From assembly GCA_947630125.1 (NCBI GenBank), contig CANRGO010000001.1, forward strand, positions 1-64,000: a DNA stretch of 64,000 nucleotides, read 5' to 3'. The stretch is from an uncultured Lachnospiraceae bacterium. GTDB lineage: Bacteria; Bacillota; Clostridia; Lachnospirales; Lachnospiraceae. Of this stretch, positions 34,062-43,411 are shown piece by piece (the stretch's first letter is position 1; each line of letters begins with the position of its first letter). A model generated the notes under the pieces. The model saw nothing but the letters and a program-made list of their open reading frames with translations, was not told the origin of the DNA and made no database searches. The position numbers and the translations under genes were made by a program.

Positions 34062-34817
34062 ATGAAACTAATTTCCTGGAATGTGAATGGCATACGTGCC
34101 TGTGTAACCAAAGGATTTGAAGATTTTTTTAAAGAAGTGGATGCGGATATATTTTGCATTCAAGAAAGTAAACTTCAGGCAGGACAGATTGAATTGTCTT
34201 TTGAAGGTTATTCTCAATATTGGAATTATGCGGTGAAAAAAGGCTACTCAGGAACCGCAGTTTTTACAAAACAAGAACCACTTAGCGTTACCTACGGAAT
34301 GCAAATCGAGGAACATGATCAGGAAGGAAGGGTAATTACTTTAGAATTTCCAACCTTTTATCTGGTTACGGTATACACACCCAACTCGAAAGACGGGTTG
34401 TTACGACTGGATTATCGCATGGTCTGGGAAGATGAGTTTGCCAAATTCCTGAAAAAACTGGAAGAGTCAAAACCTGTGATTGTTTGCGGAGATTTGAATG
34501 TGGCTCATAAGGAAATTGATTTGAAAAATCCCAAGACGAATCGGAAGAACCCAGGCTTTACCGACGAGGAGAGAGCAAAATTTTCTACCTTGATGGAACT
34601 GGGGTTTGTGGATACGTTTCGATATTTTTATCCGGAGCTGGAAAATGCTTATACCTGGTGGTCTTATCGTGCAAGAGCCAGAGAGAATAATACAGGCTGG
34701 AGAATTGACTACTTCTTAACCTCTCAGTCACTGGCGGATAAGTTAAGGGGAGCAAAAATTCATGCGGATATTTTGGGTTCAGATCATTGCCCTGTGGAGT
34801 TGGAAATAGAAATTTAA
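34062..34817 (+). CDS. xth: Exodeoxyribonuclease III
   Basis: An apurinic/apyrimidinic endonuclease and 3' exonuclease of 251 residues for base-excision repair. Motifs of the EEP fold are intact: WNVNGIRA, CIQESK with the metal-binding Glu, VYTPNS, CGDLNVAH (Asp and Asn of the site), the GWRIDYF segment and the final GSDHCPVEL with the catalytic Asp-His. It starts 16 bases after trpS with AGGAGG upstream, so the two genes are probably co-transcribed. A terminator follows. Confidence 0.95.
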   Translation: MKLISWNVNGIRACVTKGFEDFFKEVDADIFCIQESKLQAGQIELSFEGYSQYWNYAVKKGYSGTAVFTKQEPLSVTYGMQIEEHDQEGRVITLEFPTFYLVTVYTPNSKDGLLRLDYRMVWEDEFAKFLKKLEESKPVIVCGDLNVAHKEIDLKNPKTNRKNPGFTDEERAKFSTLMELGFVDTFRYFYPELENAYTWWSYRARARENNTGWRIDYFLTSQSLADKLRGAKIHADILGSDHCPVELEIEI

Positions 34818-34831
34818 TAGTTAAGAATAGT

Positions 34832-34881
34832 AAACGGGTGTTTTTCTCCATGGTTAGGAAATGGATAAAAAACCCGTTTTT
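34832..34881 (+). terminator. Rho-independent terminator
   Basis: AAACGGGT (34832-34839) pairs with ACCCGTTT at 34872-34879, with inner pairing of TTTTT and CCAT to ATGG and AAAAA. T residues follow. It ends the proA-ltaS-like-trpS-xth group. Confidence 0.82.
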
Positions 34882-35102
34882 ATATTCAGCTTTGTTATGG
34901 TAGATAAAATGTATAAAAGTAAAAAACGGGGCAATTTTAAAAAGAATTAATTTTATTGATCAATCAGATATGGTAAACTATCTGAATGTTCAGATGAGTT
35001 TCTTTTGAAGTTAAAGATGATTATAACTGTAAATTGCATGCCATATAAAACACATAAGGCGCTTAATAATTTTATAATTATTTGAAAGGATTATATGCTA
35101 GG
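34882..35102 (+). other. Intergenic region with inverted repeat and weak promoter signals
   Basis: These 221 bases hold no gene. TCAGATA (34964-34970) and TATCTGA (34979-34985) form a perfect 7-bp inverted repeat with an eight-base spacer, and a second TTCAGATGA follows. TATAAT at 35073-35078 could be the -10 for the next gene, but I see no matching -35. Confidence 0.4.
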
Positions 35103-35894
35103 ATGAGACTGGATAAATATTTAGCCTTGGCTTCTGTTGGAACCAGAAAAGCGGTACGAGTTATGGTTCGGGAAGGCAAAGTGCAAGTTAACGGAGAACT
35201 TGTTTTGGAACCAGCCTCTGAGATTCATCCAGAGCAGGATCAGATCGAGGTTCAAAATAGGGTCATAGGACAGACCCAGAAGATTTACTATATGTTTCAT
35301 AAACCAGCAGGTTGTGTAACCGCCAGGTGGGATCATAAAGATAAGACCGTGCTGGACTATTTTGATTCGGTGCAAACCGAAGGCCTGTTTCCTGTAGGAA
35401 GACTTGATAAAGATACCGAGGGCTTACTGCTTTTTACCAATGATGGAGAGTTCAATCATGAACTCATGAAACCAGAACATCACATAGAGAAAACCTATCT
35501 CTTTTGGGCTACAGGGGTTCTTGATGAATGTGCCAAGCGCTCCATACAAGAAGGACTTTTGTTAAAGGGTGAAGTTGAACGAACCAAAAAGGCAAAGCTT
35601 GAAATTGAAAAAACAGGCTTATTCCAGGAATATAAAGAGGAATTATTATCCCTTTTATCGGATATACAATTTCAAAAAACGGAGAAATTACTACGAAGTA
35701 ATCGACCGGTTCTAAAAGGGCAACTTACGATTACTGAAGGAAGAAAACACCAGGTGAAGCGAATGCTTCAAGCCTATGGTTGTCATGTGATTTATTTAAA
35801 ACGAATCTCCATTGGCAGGCTAAAACTGGATGAGACCCTAAAAAAAGGTAGTTTTCGACCATTAAGCCAGGAAGAAATACAGAGTTTAAAATAA
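35103..35894 (+). CDS. RsuA-family rRNA pseudouridine synthase
   Basis: A 263-residue enzyme that isomerises a uridine in rRNA. An S4 RNA-binding domain (about 1-55, MRLDKYLA) is followed by the synthase domain with GRLDKDTEGLLL, containing the catalytic aspartate, and the conserved GRKHQVKRML helix. About 20-30 residues are inserted between the catalytic core and GRKHQ (near 180-205) compared with typical RsuA proteins. The ATG at 35103 fits the S4 start; AAAGGA at 35085-35090 is a rather distant ribosome site, and an in-frame TTG at 35082 is less likely. The target base is not predictable. Confidence 0.9.
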   Translation: MRLDKYLALASVGTRKAVRVMVREGKVQVNGELVLEPASEIHPEQDQIEVQNRVIGQTQKIYYMFHKPAGCVTARWDHKDKTVLDYFDSVQTEGLFPVGRLDKDTEGLLLFTNDGEFNHELMKPEHHIEKTYLFWATGVLDECAKRSIQEGLLLKGEVERTKKAKLEIEKTGLFQEYKEELLSLLSDIQFQKTEKLLRSNRPVLKGQLTITEGRKHQVKRMLQAYGCHVIYLKRISIGRLKLDETLKKGSFRPLSQEEIQSLK

Positions 35895-35911
35895 AGCGAA
35901 GAGGTTGAGAA

Positions 35912-37969
35912 ATGGATCAAGAAAAAGAATGGAATATGGAGCTGGAGCATTTTCATAGCTGTCGCTTATTTATAGAAAAAAATGTAAAAAAATATGAAAT
36001 GCAAGCCTCTGATATTCAAAAAGAAACAGAAGAATTATACCGTGAGGTAAACAGTGGAAATACAGAATTATATAATCAGCTGATTGTAAGCAGTGGGTTG
36101 GCAGAACACACAAAACGGCAGTTGGCTAAAAATATTGCAGCCTTGAAACAACCCTATTTTGGAAGAATAGACTATCGGAATCTATCACAGGAAAAAAGGG
36201 AAAAGATTTACATTGGGAAAAATGGTGTCTTTAAAAACAAAACCGATGTATTAATCGCAGACTGGCGTTCACCCATCGCCACTGTTTACTATGAAAATGA
36301 ACTGGGAACTGGGTCTTATCAAATACCCAGTGGTCAGCAGATGGAGATTGACCTGAAGCTAAAGAGAACCTTTAGTGTTCAAAATGGAGAACTGCAGGGA
36401 TATTACGATAGTGATGTTGCGGCTAATGATGAACTGCTGGTACAGTATTTGTCCAAAAATAAAGATGTGGTCTTAGGGGATATCATAGCCACCATTCAAA
36501 AAGAGCAAAATGCCATTATACGAGCAAATCCTTTTGGCAGTACCATTGTTCAGGGAGTGGCTGGTAGTGGAAAAACCACCGTTGCCATGCATCGCATATC
36601 CTATATTTTATATAACTATGCAGAAAAATTTACCTCCAACGAATTCTGTATTATTGGAAGCAATGATGTGTTGATTCGCTACATTACAGGTGGTCTGGGA
36701 GAATTGGATGTTTATGATATGAAGCAGAAGCGTATGGATTCCTTTTTATGTCATTTGCTACATAAGGAATGGAAGAAGGAATATCAGGTAACAGGATTGA
36801 ATTCCATGAGTCACTTGAAGTCCAAGATGGATTTTGTAAGAGCACTGGAACACTTTTTGCAAAGAAAGAGAGAAAGCCTGATTCCAGAGAAATCCATTAT
36901 CGATTCCAAATTAGGGGTGCTTCTTTCCAAAGCATCCATAACCCAGACTTTAAAAGAAAATCCTGAACTTTCCATGTATCGCCTTGGAAAACTAATGGAT
37001 GAACGACTAAAAGCAAGAATTAAATTTTTAACCCATTATACAGACAAAGATGAATATGTGAAAGCAATTCGTGAGAAAAATAAGCTGTTTCAAGCCTATT
37101 TTTCAAAAGATGTAAAGGGGCTGACATCCTTATCCGTGTATGTGGAATTTTTAATACAATATGCAAAAAAGAGACAACTGGATGAAAGTGCCTTTCTGGA
37201 AACGGTACTGGATCATAAATTTCACATCTATGATCTTGCTGCACTTACTCTGATACGAAAGAGAATCACAGAAAAAGAGGAAGACCAGGAGTTTGGTCAG
37301 ATTTTTATCGATGAAGCCCAGGATTTTGGGGTGAGTATCTATTATGCCATTCGAAAAGCATTACCCAAATGCTTTTTTACCATTATGGGAGATGTATCCC
37401 AGAATATATTCTATGATACAGGACTCAATGACTGGGAAGAGCTAATGACGGAGGTATTTACAGGAAGCAGGGATCATTTTTTAACTCTATCAAAAAGTTA
37501 TCGAAATACCATTGAAATTTCTGAGTTTGCAGGTTCCATACTAAAACATGCGTCTATGGGTCGATACAAAATTGAGCCAGTGATTCGACATGGTTTAGAA
37601 GTTATGAAGTATGAAATGCAGGATCAAGAACAGAAAATCCAAAAGCTTTCCAGTCTGGTTGCTGAGATCCAAGATCGAAATTACGACAGTATCGCAATCA
37701 TTTGTAAGGATGAAAACACATCAAGCAGAGTACAGGAAGAACTGGAGGTTCTGCCAGAGAAGCCAATGGTTATCAGCAATGGACTAAAAGAGGGCTTCTC
37801 CAAAGGGGTTATGGTCCTTCCAGTTCATATGACCAAAGGTTTGGAGTTTGACGCGGTAATCTTATTTGAGCCGGATATGAAAGAAGAAACTATGACTGCT
37901 GCGAAAGCAAAACTTTTATATGTAGCTGTTACAAGAGCCCTTCATGAATTACATATTATCGAAGTTTAG
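35912..37969 (+). CDS. helD: HelD-like UvrD-family helicase
   Basis: A superfamily 1 ATPase of 685 residues. The N-terminal 90 residues are a charged coiled coil, then a family region with YFGRIDY and ADWRSPIATVYYE. Walker A is GVAGSGKTT (K221) and Walker B is DEAQD (D467/E468), followed by SKSYRNT and the C-terminal VAVTRAL motif. This layout matches HelD, which in Bacillus pulls stalled RNA polymerase off DNA with its coiled-coil arm. No DNA-unwinding partner lies nearby. It starts 17 bases after the pseudouridine synthase gene. Confidence 0.88.
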   Translation: MDQEKEWNMELEHFHSCRLFIEKNVKKYEMQASDIQKETEELYREVNSGNTELYNQLIVSSGLAEHTKRQLAKNIAALKQPYFGRIDYRNLSQEKREKIYIGKNGVFKNKTDVLIADWRSPIATVYYENELGTGSYQIPSGQQMEIDLKLKRTFSVQNGELQGYYDSDVAANDELLVQYLSKNKDVVLGDIIATIQKEQNAIIRANPFGSTIVQGVAGSGKTTVAMHRISYILYNYAEKFTSNEFCIIGSNDVLIRYITGGLGELDVYDMKQKRMDSFLCHLLHKEWKKEYQVTGLNSMSHLKSKMDFVRALEHFLQRKRESLIPEKSIIDSKLGVLLSKASITQTLKENPELSMYRLGKLMDERLKARIKFLTHYTDKDEYVKAIREKNKLFQAYFSKDVKGLTSLSVYVEFLIQYAKKRQLDESAFLETVLDHKFHIYDLAALTLIRKRITEKEEDQEFGQIFIDEAQDFGVSIYYAIRKALPKCFFTIMGDVSQNIFYDTGLNDWEELMTEVFTGSRDHFLTLSKSYRNTIEISEFAGSILKHASMGRYKIEPVIRHGLEVMKYEMQDQEQKIQKLSSLVAEIQDRNYDSIAIICKDENTSSRVQEELEVLPEKPMVISNGLKEGFSKGVMVLPVHMTKGLEFDAVILFEPDMKEETMTAAKAKLLYVAVTRALHELHIIEV

Positions 37970-38000
37970 TTTTTTTTAAGAATTCTTCTCTTTGCTTTTA

Positions 38001-38029
38001 TTGACAGTAACGGACCAAAAAAATATAAT
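38001..38029 (+). promoter_or_regulatory. Perfect consensus sigma-A promoter of the RND pump
   Basis: TTGACA (38001-38006), 17 bases, TATAAT (38024-38029): both hexamers and the spacer are ideal. Such a strong promoter implies tight repression, matching the operator at 38041. Confidence 0.9.
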
Positions 38030-38040
38030 CAGAACGTACT

Positions 38041-38056
38041 GACCGACTGGTCGGTC
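38041..38056. promoter_or_regulatory. Palindromic TetR operator
   Basis: GACCGAC-TG-GTCGGTC is a perfect 7-2-7 palindrome, G/C-rich in AT-rich surroundings. It lies about five bases after the predicted transcription start. A TetR-family gene lies downstream of the pump (41471), so autoregulated repression of the operon is likely. Confidence 0.82.
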
Positions 38057-38110
38057 GGAAAAAGTTTGCTTACGAAAAAAGAATCAAAACAATGAGGAGA
38101 AGAATACAAT

Positions 38111-41100
38111 ATGTCAAAGTTTAGTGTGAAAAAGCCATTTACCGTATTGGTAGCCGTGATTTTAGTCTTAACACTGGGATTTATTTCGTTTACTAAGATG
38201 AAAACCGATTTACTACCAGATATGGAATTACCTTATGCAATTGTTATGACAACTTATGTAGGGGCTAGCCCTGAGGAAGTGGAAGCAGTTGTAACAAAGC
38301 TGATAGAACAATCTTTGGCGACTATAAGCAATATTGATAACATCAGTAGTATGTCAAATGAAAATGTATCCATGGTCATTCTACAGTTTAATGATTCCGT
38401 AGATATGAGCGGAGTATCGGTTGATATCAGAGAAAACCTAAGCTTATTAGAAGCAGATTTTACAGATGAGATGATTGGAACCCCAGTCATTATGAAATTA
38501 AATCCAAGTATGATGCCAGTTATGGTAGCAGCCATTGATGTGGAAGGCTATAGTAATGTGGAGATTTCCAAGTTTGCAAAAAATGAAATCTTGCAGCGTG
38601 TAGAGGCAGTTGAGGGTGTAGCAAGTGTTAGTACCCAGGGCTTAATTGAAGAAGAAATCCAGGTTGTAATTCGTGAAGAATTGATTGAGGAAGTAAATCA
38701 GTCCATGAATGTAGCCATAGCAGCACAATTTGAGGATGGAATCACCCAATTAGAGGATGGTATCAAAGACTTAAAGGATGCGGAATCTCAGCTGGAAGCA
38801 GCTTATGGAATGTATCCAGATCCATCTGTACTTACACAATTGGAAGAAGTTAAGGCACAACGCATTCAATTACAAAGCCAGTTAGAAGAAGTGAATCTTC
38901 AAAAAGAAGAAACCTTACAATCTTCGGATATATCAAATTATATTAATCAGGAAATGATAACAGGAATCTTAAGTGCACAGAATTTTTCTATGCCAGCTGG
39001 TTATCTCACCGAGGATGATGTAACGTATTTAACAAGAGTGGGAGATAAGGTACAAAACCTTGATGAAATAAAAGGCTTATTACTGTTTGACAGTGGTCTT
39101 GAAGAGGTTGGGAAAATTTATTTAGAAGATGTTGCGGATATATTTGTTAGTGACAATTCTTTGGATAGTTACGCAAAAGTAAACAATAACAATGCTGTTA
39201 TTTTATCTATTCAAAAACAAACAGGATATGCAACCAGCGATGTAAGTAAGGATTTGCTTGCTTTATTCGATGAACTGGAACAGGAACATGAAAAACTTAC
39301 CGTATCGGAATTAATGGATCAGGGTATGTATATTGACATTGTGGTGGATTCTGTTCTTAACAATCTTCTATATGGTGCTATTCTGGCTGTTATTATCTTG
39401 ATCTTTTTCTTAAAGGATTTAAAACCTACGTTTATGATAGCACTCTCCATACCTATCAGTGTGGTATTTGCACTGACACTCATGTATTTTTCTGGCGTTT
39501 CCATGAACATTATTTCTCTTTCTGGATTAGCCGTCGGTGTTGGTATGTTGGTGGATAACTCGGTTGTAGTAATCGAAAATATTTATCGACTTAGAAGCAA
39601 AGGTGTGAGTCGTATAAAAGCAGCTGTTACAGGCGCAACGCAGGTTGGTGGTGCGATTATAGCATCGACTCTAACAACTATTTGTGTATTTCTACCCATT
39701 GTATTCACAGAAGGAATCACAAAAACCTTATTTGTTGATATGGGACTTACCATTGCCTATTCCCTGATTGCCAGTCTGATTGTGGCGTTAACTGTGATTC
39801 CAGCCATGGCAGCAGGCATGTTAAAAGAAATCAAAGAAAGAAAGCATCCAATTATGGATCTGCTTATCCGTTTGTATGATAAAGTATTAAGATTTTGCCT
39901 ACGTTTCAAAGTTCTGGTATTATTATTTTCTGTTATTTTATTAGCAGGTTCCATCTATCTTGCTTATCAAAATGGTTCAGCCTTTATGCCAGCCATGGAC
40001 AGCACCCAGATAACCGTTGATATTGCAGTATTTCCAGAAACTTCAAAAGAAGAAGCCCAGGAAATTGGTGATGAAGCAGCAGAACGTATATTACAGGTAG
40101 AAGGAGTTCGGACGGTAGGGCTTATGCAAGGTGGCAATGTCATGTCATCCTTTATGGGAGGACAAGGCTCTGGACTCAATATGAGTGCCTATGTAATTTT
40201 AAGTGAAGATAAAGAACGCAGCAGTCAGGAAATTGCAGAGGAAATCAATGAAATCTGTAGCGATTTAAATGCAACAATTCAGGCAAATGGTTCTACCATG
40301 GATATCTCAGCACTATATGGTTCTGGAATTACATTGGAAATCAAAGGAGACGACTTAGAAACTCTTCAAACAATTGCAACCGAGGTTGCGCTTTTGGTAT
40401 CCGATGTAGAGGGAACAGTCAATGTTTCGGATGGCATGGAAGATGCAGATCCTGCGATAAAAATCACCGTAAACAAAGAAGCAGCCATGGAAAATAAGTT
40501 AACAGTCGCGCAAGTGTTTGCTGCTTTGGCAGAGGAACTATCCACAGATCAGGAAGCAACAGCAATTACCTACGAAGATACCCAGGTTTCTATCTTTGTA
40601 GAAGATGAAACCATAGAGAAACTGGATTCTATTTCAGAATTGGAACAGTTTGAATTTTCTGTGACAAATGAAGCGCAGGAAGAATCAACTGTAAAATTGA
40701 AAGAGATTGCAACCATAACACAAGTACAAGCAGCATCCAGCATCAACCGTGATTCCCAGCAGCGCTATATGTCTGTGACGGCTGACATCGCAGAAGATGC
40801 TAACATAGGTATTGTATCAGGAGAAATTGAAACCTTATTAAAGGATTATCAGTTGCCAAATGGTTATACCATCGTTTCCAGTGGAGAAGATGATGCCATT
40901 AATGAAGCAATGGTGGAAATGATAAAAATGTTATTGGTTGCAGTTTTATTTATCTATCTGATCATGGTTGCACAGTTCCAGTCCCTTCTTTCACCATTTA
41001 TTGTAATGTTCACCATTCCACTTGCATTTACGGGAGGCTTTTTAGGACTGTTTATTACAGGATTTGAACTTAGCGTTATTGCCTTATTGGGCTTTGTTGT

Positions 41101-41452
41101 TCTAGCAGGAATTGGTGTTAATAATGGTATTGTTTTAGTGGATTACATTAATCAGTTGAGAATTGAAGGAATGGATAAAAAGGATGCTTTATTGGAAGCA
41201 GGAAAAACAAGAATGCGACCAATATTTATGACAGCATTAACTACAGTACTTGGTCTTTCCACCATGGCAGTTGGTGTAGGTATGGGAGCAGATATGGTGC
41301 AGCCTATTGCAATCGTTGGTATTTTCGGTCTTCTTTATGGAACCTTAACCACCTTGTTTGTAATTCCTGTTTTGTATGATATTTTCCATAGAAAGCCTAT
41401 GCGTGTAATTTCAGAAGAAGAACTTGCATTATACGAAGAACTGGAAGACTAG
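38111..41452 (+). CDS. RND-family efflux permease (AcrB/HAE1-like)
   Basis: A 1113-residue transporter in two homologous halves, each with one helix, an outer domain and a block of helices; the helix-4 region GLAVGVGMLVDNSVVVIENIY carries the proton-relay aspartates. An insertion rich in Gln, Glu and Leu (about 200-280), probably coiled coil, enlarges the first outer domain. No periplasmic adaptor or outer-membrane channel gene is present, as expected for a Gram-positive. The substrate is unknown; drugs or lipids are likely. It is controlled by the promoter and operator at 38001-38056 and is followed by its TetR gene after 18 bases. Confidence 0.92.
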   Translation: MSKFSVKKPFTVLVAVILVLTLGFISFTKMKTDLLPDMELPYAIVMTTYVGASPEEVEAVVTKLIEQSLATISNIDNISSMSNENVSMVILQFNDSVDMSGVSVDIRENLSLLEADFTDEMIGTPVIMKLNPSMMPVMVAAIDVEGYSNVEISKFAKNEILQRVEAVEGVASVSTQGLIEEEIQVVIREELIEEVNQSMNVAIAAQFEDGITQLEDGIKDLKDAESQLEAAYGMYPDPSVLTQLEEVKAQRIQLQSQLEEVNLQKEETLQSSDISNYINQEMITGILSAQNFSMPAGYLTEDDVTYLTRVGDKVQNLDEIKGLLLFDSGLEEVGKIYLEDVADIFVSDNSLDSYAKVNNNNAVILSIQKQTGYATSDVSKDLLALFDELEQEHEKLTVSELMDQGMYIDIVVDSVLNNLLYGAILAVIILIFFLKDLKPTFMIALSIPISVVFALTLMYFSGVSMNIISLSGLAVGVGMLVDNSVVVIENIYRLRSKGVSRIKAAVTGATQVGGAIIASTLTTICVFLPIVFTEGITKTLFVDMGLTIAYSLIASLIVALTVIPAMAAGMLKEIKERKHPIMDLLIRLYDKVLRFCLRFKVLVLLFSVILLAGSIYLAYQNGSAFMPAMDSTQITVDIAVFPETSKEEAQEIGDEAAERILQVEGVRTVGLMQGGNVMSSFMGGQGSGLNMSAYVILSEDKERSSQEIAEEINEICSDLNATIQANGSTMDISALYGSGITLEIKGDDLETLQTIATEVALLVSDVEGTVNVSDGMEDADPAIKITVNKEAAMENKLTVAQVFAALAEELSTDQEATAITYEDTQVSIFVEDETIEKLDSISELEQFEFSVTNEAQEESTVKLKEIATITQVQAASSINRDSQQRYMSVTADIAEDANIGIVSGEIETLLKDYQLPNGYTIVSSGEDDAINEAMVEMIKMLLVAVLFIYLIMVAQFQSLLSPFIVMFTIPLAFTGGFLGLFITGFELSVIALLGFVVLAGIGVNNGIVLVDYINQLRIEGMDKKDALLEAGKTRMRPIFMTALTTVLGLSTMAVGVGMGADMVQPIAIVGIFGLLYGTLTTLFVIPVLYDIFHRKPMRVISEEELALYEELED

Positions 41453-41470
41453 ACAGAAAAGAGGTACAAT

Positions 41471-42106
41471 TTGATAAAGTCATTGGGGTGTATGAAAAAA
41501 AACAATACAACGATTCCGATTCCGGAAAAGAAAGCGGCTGTATATAAGGCGGTTGTGGAGTTATACAACGAAGGCAAAAACTTCTCGAATATGACTGTTT
41601 CTGAAATCGCATTAAGAGCCGGAATCGGAAAAGGAACAGTATATGAGTATTTTACAAAAAAGGAAGATCTGGTAAAAGACGCCTTAACCTATGAGTGTTT
41701 GGCGCAGGCAGAAGCATTTGCCAGTCACGTACTTGCAAATGCAACCTTTGATGGAATTTGTTATGCCATGATGGATTGGCTAGAACTAAACCGAGAAAAA
41801 AATCTTTTGTTTCAAAAGATTATGCTGGCAAGGTATACGGAATCTATTAATGAGGTAGCTTTAGAATTATTAGAACATCTGACACTGCATAGTAGCTTAT
41901 CCACTGTAATTGAAACTTTATTTCAAAAAGGAATAGAAGAAGGCATTATTCAAAAACCCAAACATGATTTTATGAAGAATAGTGCACTGATGATGTTTCT
42001 GCTTTTTCCACACTATTTAAATAATAGAAAGATCTATGAATCGCTTACCTTAGAGGAAGCAAAAACAGAAATTAGAAATATGTTCGTGAAAATGCTGAAT
42101 CCATAA
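41471..42106 (+). CDS. TetR-family transcriptional regulator
   Basis: A 211-residue repressor. The N-terminal helix-turn-helix reads MTVSEIALRAGIGKGTVYEYFTKKEDL, the classic TetR signature, followed by an all-helical ligand domain. The TTG at 41471 has GAGGT five bases upstream; an ATG at 41492 is possible but its ribosome site is too close. It ends the RND operon and most likely binds the palindrome at 38041-38056. Confidence 0.92.
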   Translation: MIKSLGCMKKNNTTIPIPEKKAAVYKAVVELYNEGKNFSNMTVSEIALRAGIGKGTVYEYFTKKEDLVKDALTYECLAQAEAFASHVLANATFDGICYAMMDWLELNREKNLLFQKIMLARYTESINEVALELLEHLTLHSSLSTVIETLFQKGIEEGIIQKPKHDFMKNSALMMFLLFPHYLNNRKIYESLTLEEAKTEIRNMFVKMLNP

Positions 42107-42133
42107 AAAAGTAATGAAAAATACTTTCAAATT

Positions 42134-42142
42134 TGCTATAAT
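42134..42142 (+). promoter_or_regulatory. Extended -10 promoter
   Basis: TG-C-TATAAT, 59 bases before the lipoprotein gene; identical to the element at 24531-24539. No -35 recognised. Confidence 0.65.
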
Positions 42143-42201
42143 GTTCAAAGACTATAATCTTGCAATACAAAACGTATTGTTTTAGAAAGAGGATTTTGGA
42201 T

Positions 42202-43245
42202 ATGAAAGTAAATGGGAAAGTATTTTTTTTATTGCTGACATTTGCAGCAACTTTAACAGGTTGTGGCTTTATGGAAACGCAGACGAATATAGATCAGGGA
42301 ATGAAGGCTGTCAATGAATTGCATTATGATACCGCATCCACGCATTTTGAAACAGCCATTTTGGAAGAAGAAGATAAAGAGTTGAGTTTTCGAGGACTTG
42401 GACTTGCAAGCATGGGCAAAGCAGAATATGAAAAAGCTGCAGAATACTTTACGCTCAGTCTGCAGGAATCATCTTTTTTCCCTACAAATCTGGCTTATGA
42501 TACCAATTATTATCTGGCAAGTGCCTATTTTAATCAAGAAGATTATGAAAAAGCAGTGTCTACCTATGATGGAATTTTAGCACTTCGAAAGAAAGAGCCA
42601 AAAGCATATTTCCTTCGTGCTTATGCACTCCTTACGATGGGAAATTACGAAAAAGCCATAGAAGATTTTAATCAGGCAGTGGCACTCAGTCCAAAAGATT
42701 ATGAGATGCAGATTGATATTTTCTTGAAACTGAAAGAGGAAGGTTACAAAGAAGAAGGCGTTAAATATTTAAGTGCTGCCATACATAATCAGGATAAGAG
42801 CATGACGAACTTTGATAAAGGAAGAATATGTTATTATCTAGAGGATTACGAAAATGCCAGAACCTATCTAGAAGAAGCAAGAGATGAGGAAAATGCAGAT
42901 ACGATATTGATGCTTGGTCAGACCTATGAGGCACTGACAGACTTTAATTATGCAGCCAGTGTTTATAATTCTTATCTTTTATTACATCCAAGTGCAAAAG
43001 TTTATAATCAATTAGGTCTTTGTAAAATCCACTTAAATGATTATCAAGGCGCTTTGGAAGCTTTTCAGGAAGGAATCAAATTAAATGATAAGGATATGAT
43101 GCAGGCTTTAAGTTATAATGAAATCGTAGCCTATGAATATCTGACTGATTTTAAAAAGGCAGCATCTTTAATGGAAGCTTATATATCCATGTATCCACAA
43201 GATGAAAAAGCACTTCGCGAATATGAGTTTTTAAAAACTAGATAG
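42202..43245 (+). CDS. TPR-repeat lipoprotein
   Basis: A 347-residue exported protein. Its signal sequence ends in a lipobox with C21 (TLTGC), so it is tethered to the outer face of the membrane. The rest is a string of tetratricopeptide repeats (roughly 30-340), with visible units such as AEYEKAAEYFTLSL, EDYEKAVSTYDGIL and GNYEKAIEDFNQAV. TPR scaffolds bind partner proteins; the partner is unknown. AGAGG lies nine bases before the ATG at 42202; an upstream in-frame start at 42160 is less likely because it would hide the signal peptide. Confidence 0.88.
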   Translation: MKVNGKVFFLLLTFAATLTGCGFMETQTNIDQGMKAVNELHYDTASTHFETAILEEEDKELSFRGLGLASMGKAEYEKAAEYFTLSLQESSFFPTNLAYDTNYYLASAYFNQEDYEKAVSTYDGILALRKKEPKAYFLRAYALLTMGNYEKAIEDFNQAVALSPKDYEMQIDIFLKLKEEGYKEEGVKYLSAAIHNQDKSMTNFDKGRICYYLEDYENARTYLEEARDEENADTILMLGQTYEALTDFNYAASVYNSYLLLHPSAKVYNQLGLCKIHLNDYQGALEAFQEGIKLNDKDMMQALSYNEIVAYEYLTDFKKAASLMEAYISMYPQDEKALREYEFLKTR

Positions 43246-43257
43246 AAAAGTCACAAA

Positions 43258-43305
43258 ACACTATATATTGTGGAGGTGGTATTTTTAATCCATTATATAT
43301 AGTGT
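43258..43305. promoter_or_regulatory. Tandem NrdR boxes upstream of nrdD
   Basis: Two 16-base near-palindromes, 43258-43273 (ACACTATATATTGTGG) and 43290-43305 (CCATTATATATAGTGT), are separated by 16 bases, a start-to-start distance of 32. Sequence and spacing match the known NrdR operator pattern, in which the ATP/dATP-sensing repressor NrdR binds two boxes on one face of the helix. They end six bases before the nrdD -35. Because the boxes are nearly complementary and followed by T residues, they may also act as a terminator for the lipoprotein gene. Confidence 0.88.
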
Positions 43306-43311
43306 TTTTTC

Positions 43312-43340
43312 TTGACCTTTTTTTGGTATAGGTGTAAAAT
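43312..43340 (+). promoter_or_regulatory. nrdD promoter
   Basis: TTGACC (43312-43317), 17 bases, TAAAAT (43335-43340), directly downstream of the NrdR boxes. Confidence 0.78.
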
Positions 43341-43411
43341 AAATATATTCACGCGGGGGTATTTTTTGTGAGAAAGATTCAAGAAAAGTAAGGAACAGAG
43401 GGGGTTTTACA

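Noticed and set aside
43256..43311. Simple terminator after the TPR lipoprotein gene
   Set aside because: The two palindromes match NrdR boxes in sequence and spacing and sit next to the nrdD -35, so a regulatory reading is primary; termination may be secondary.
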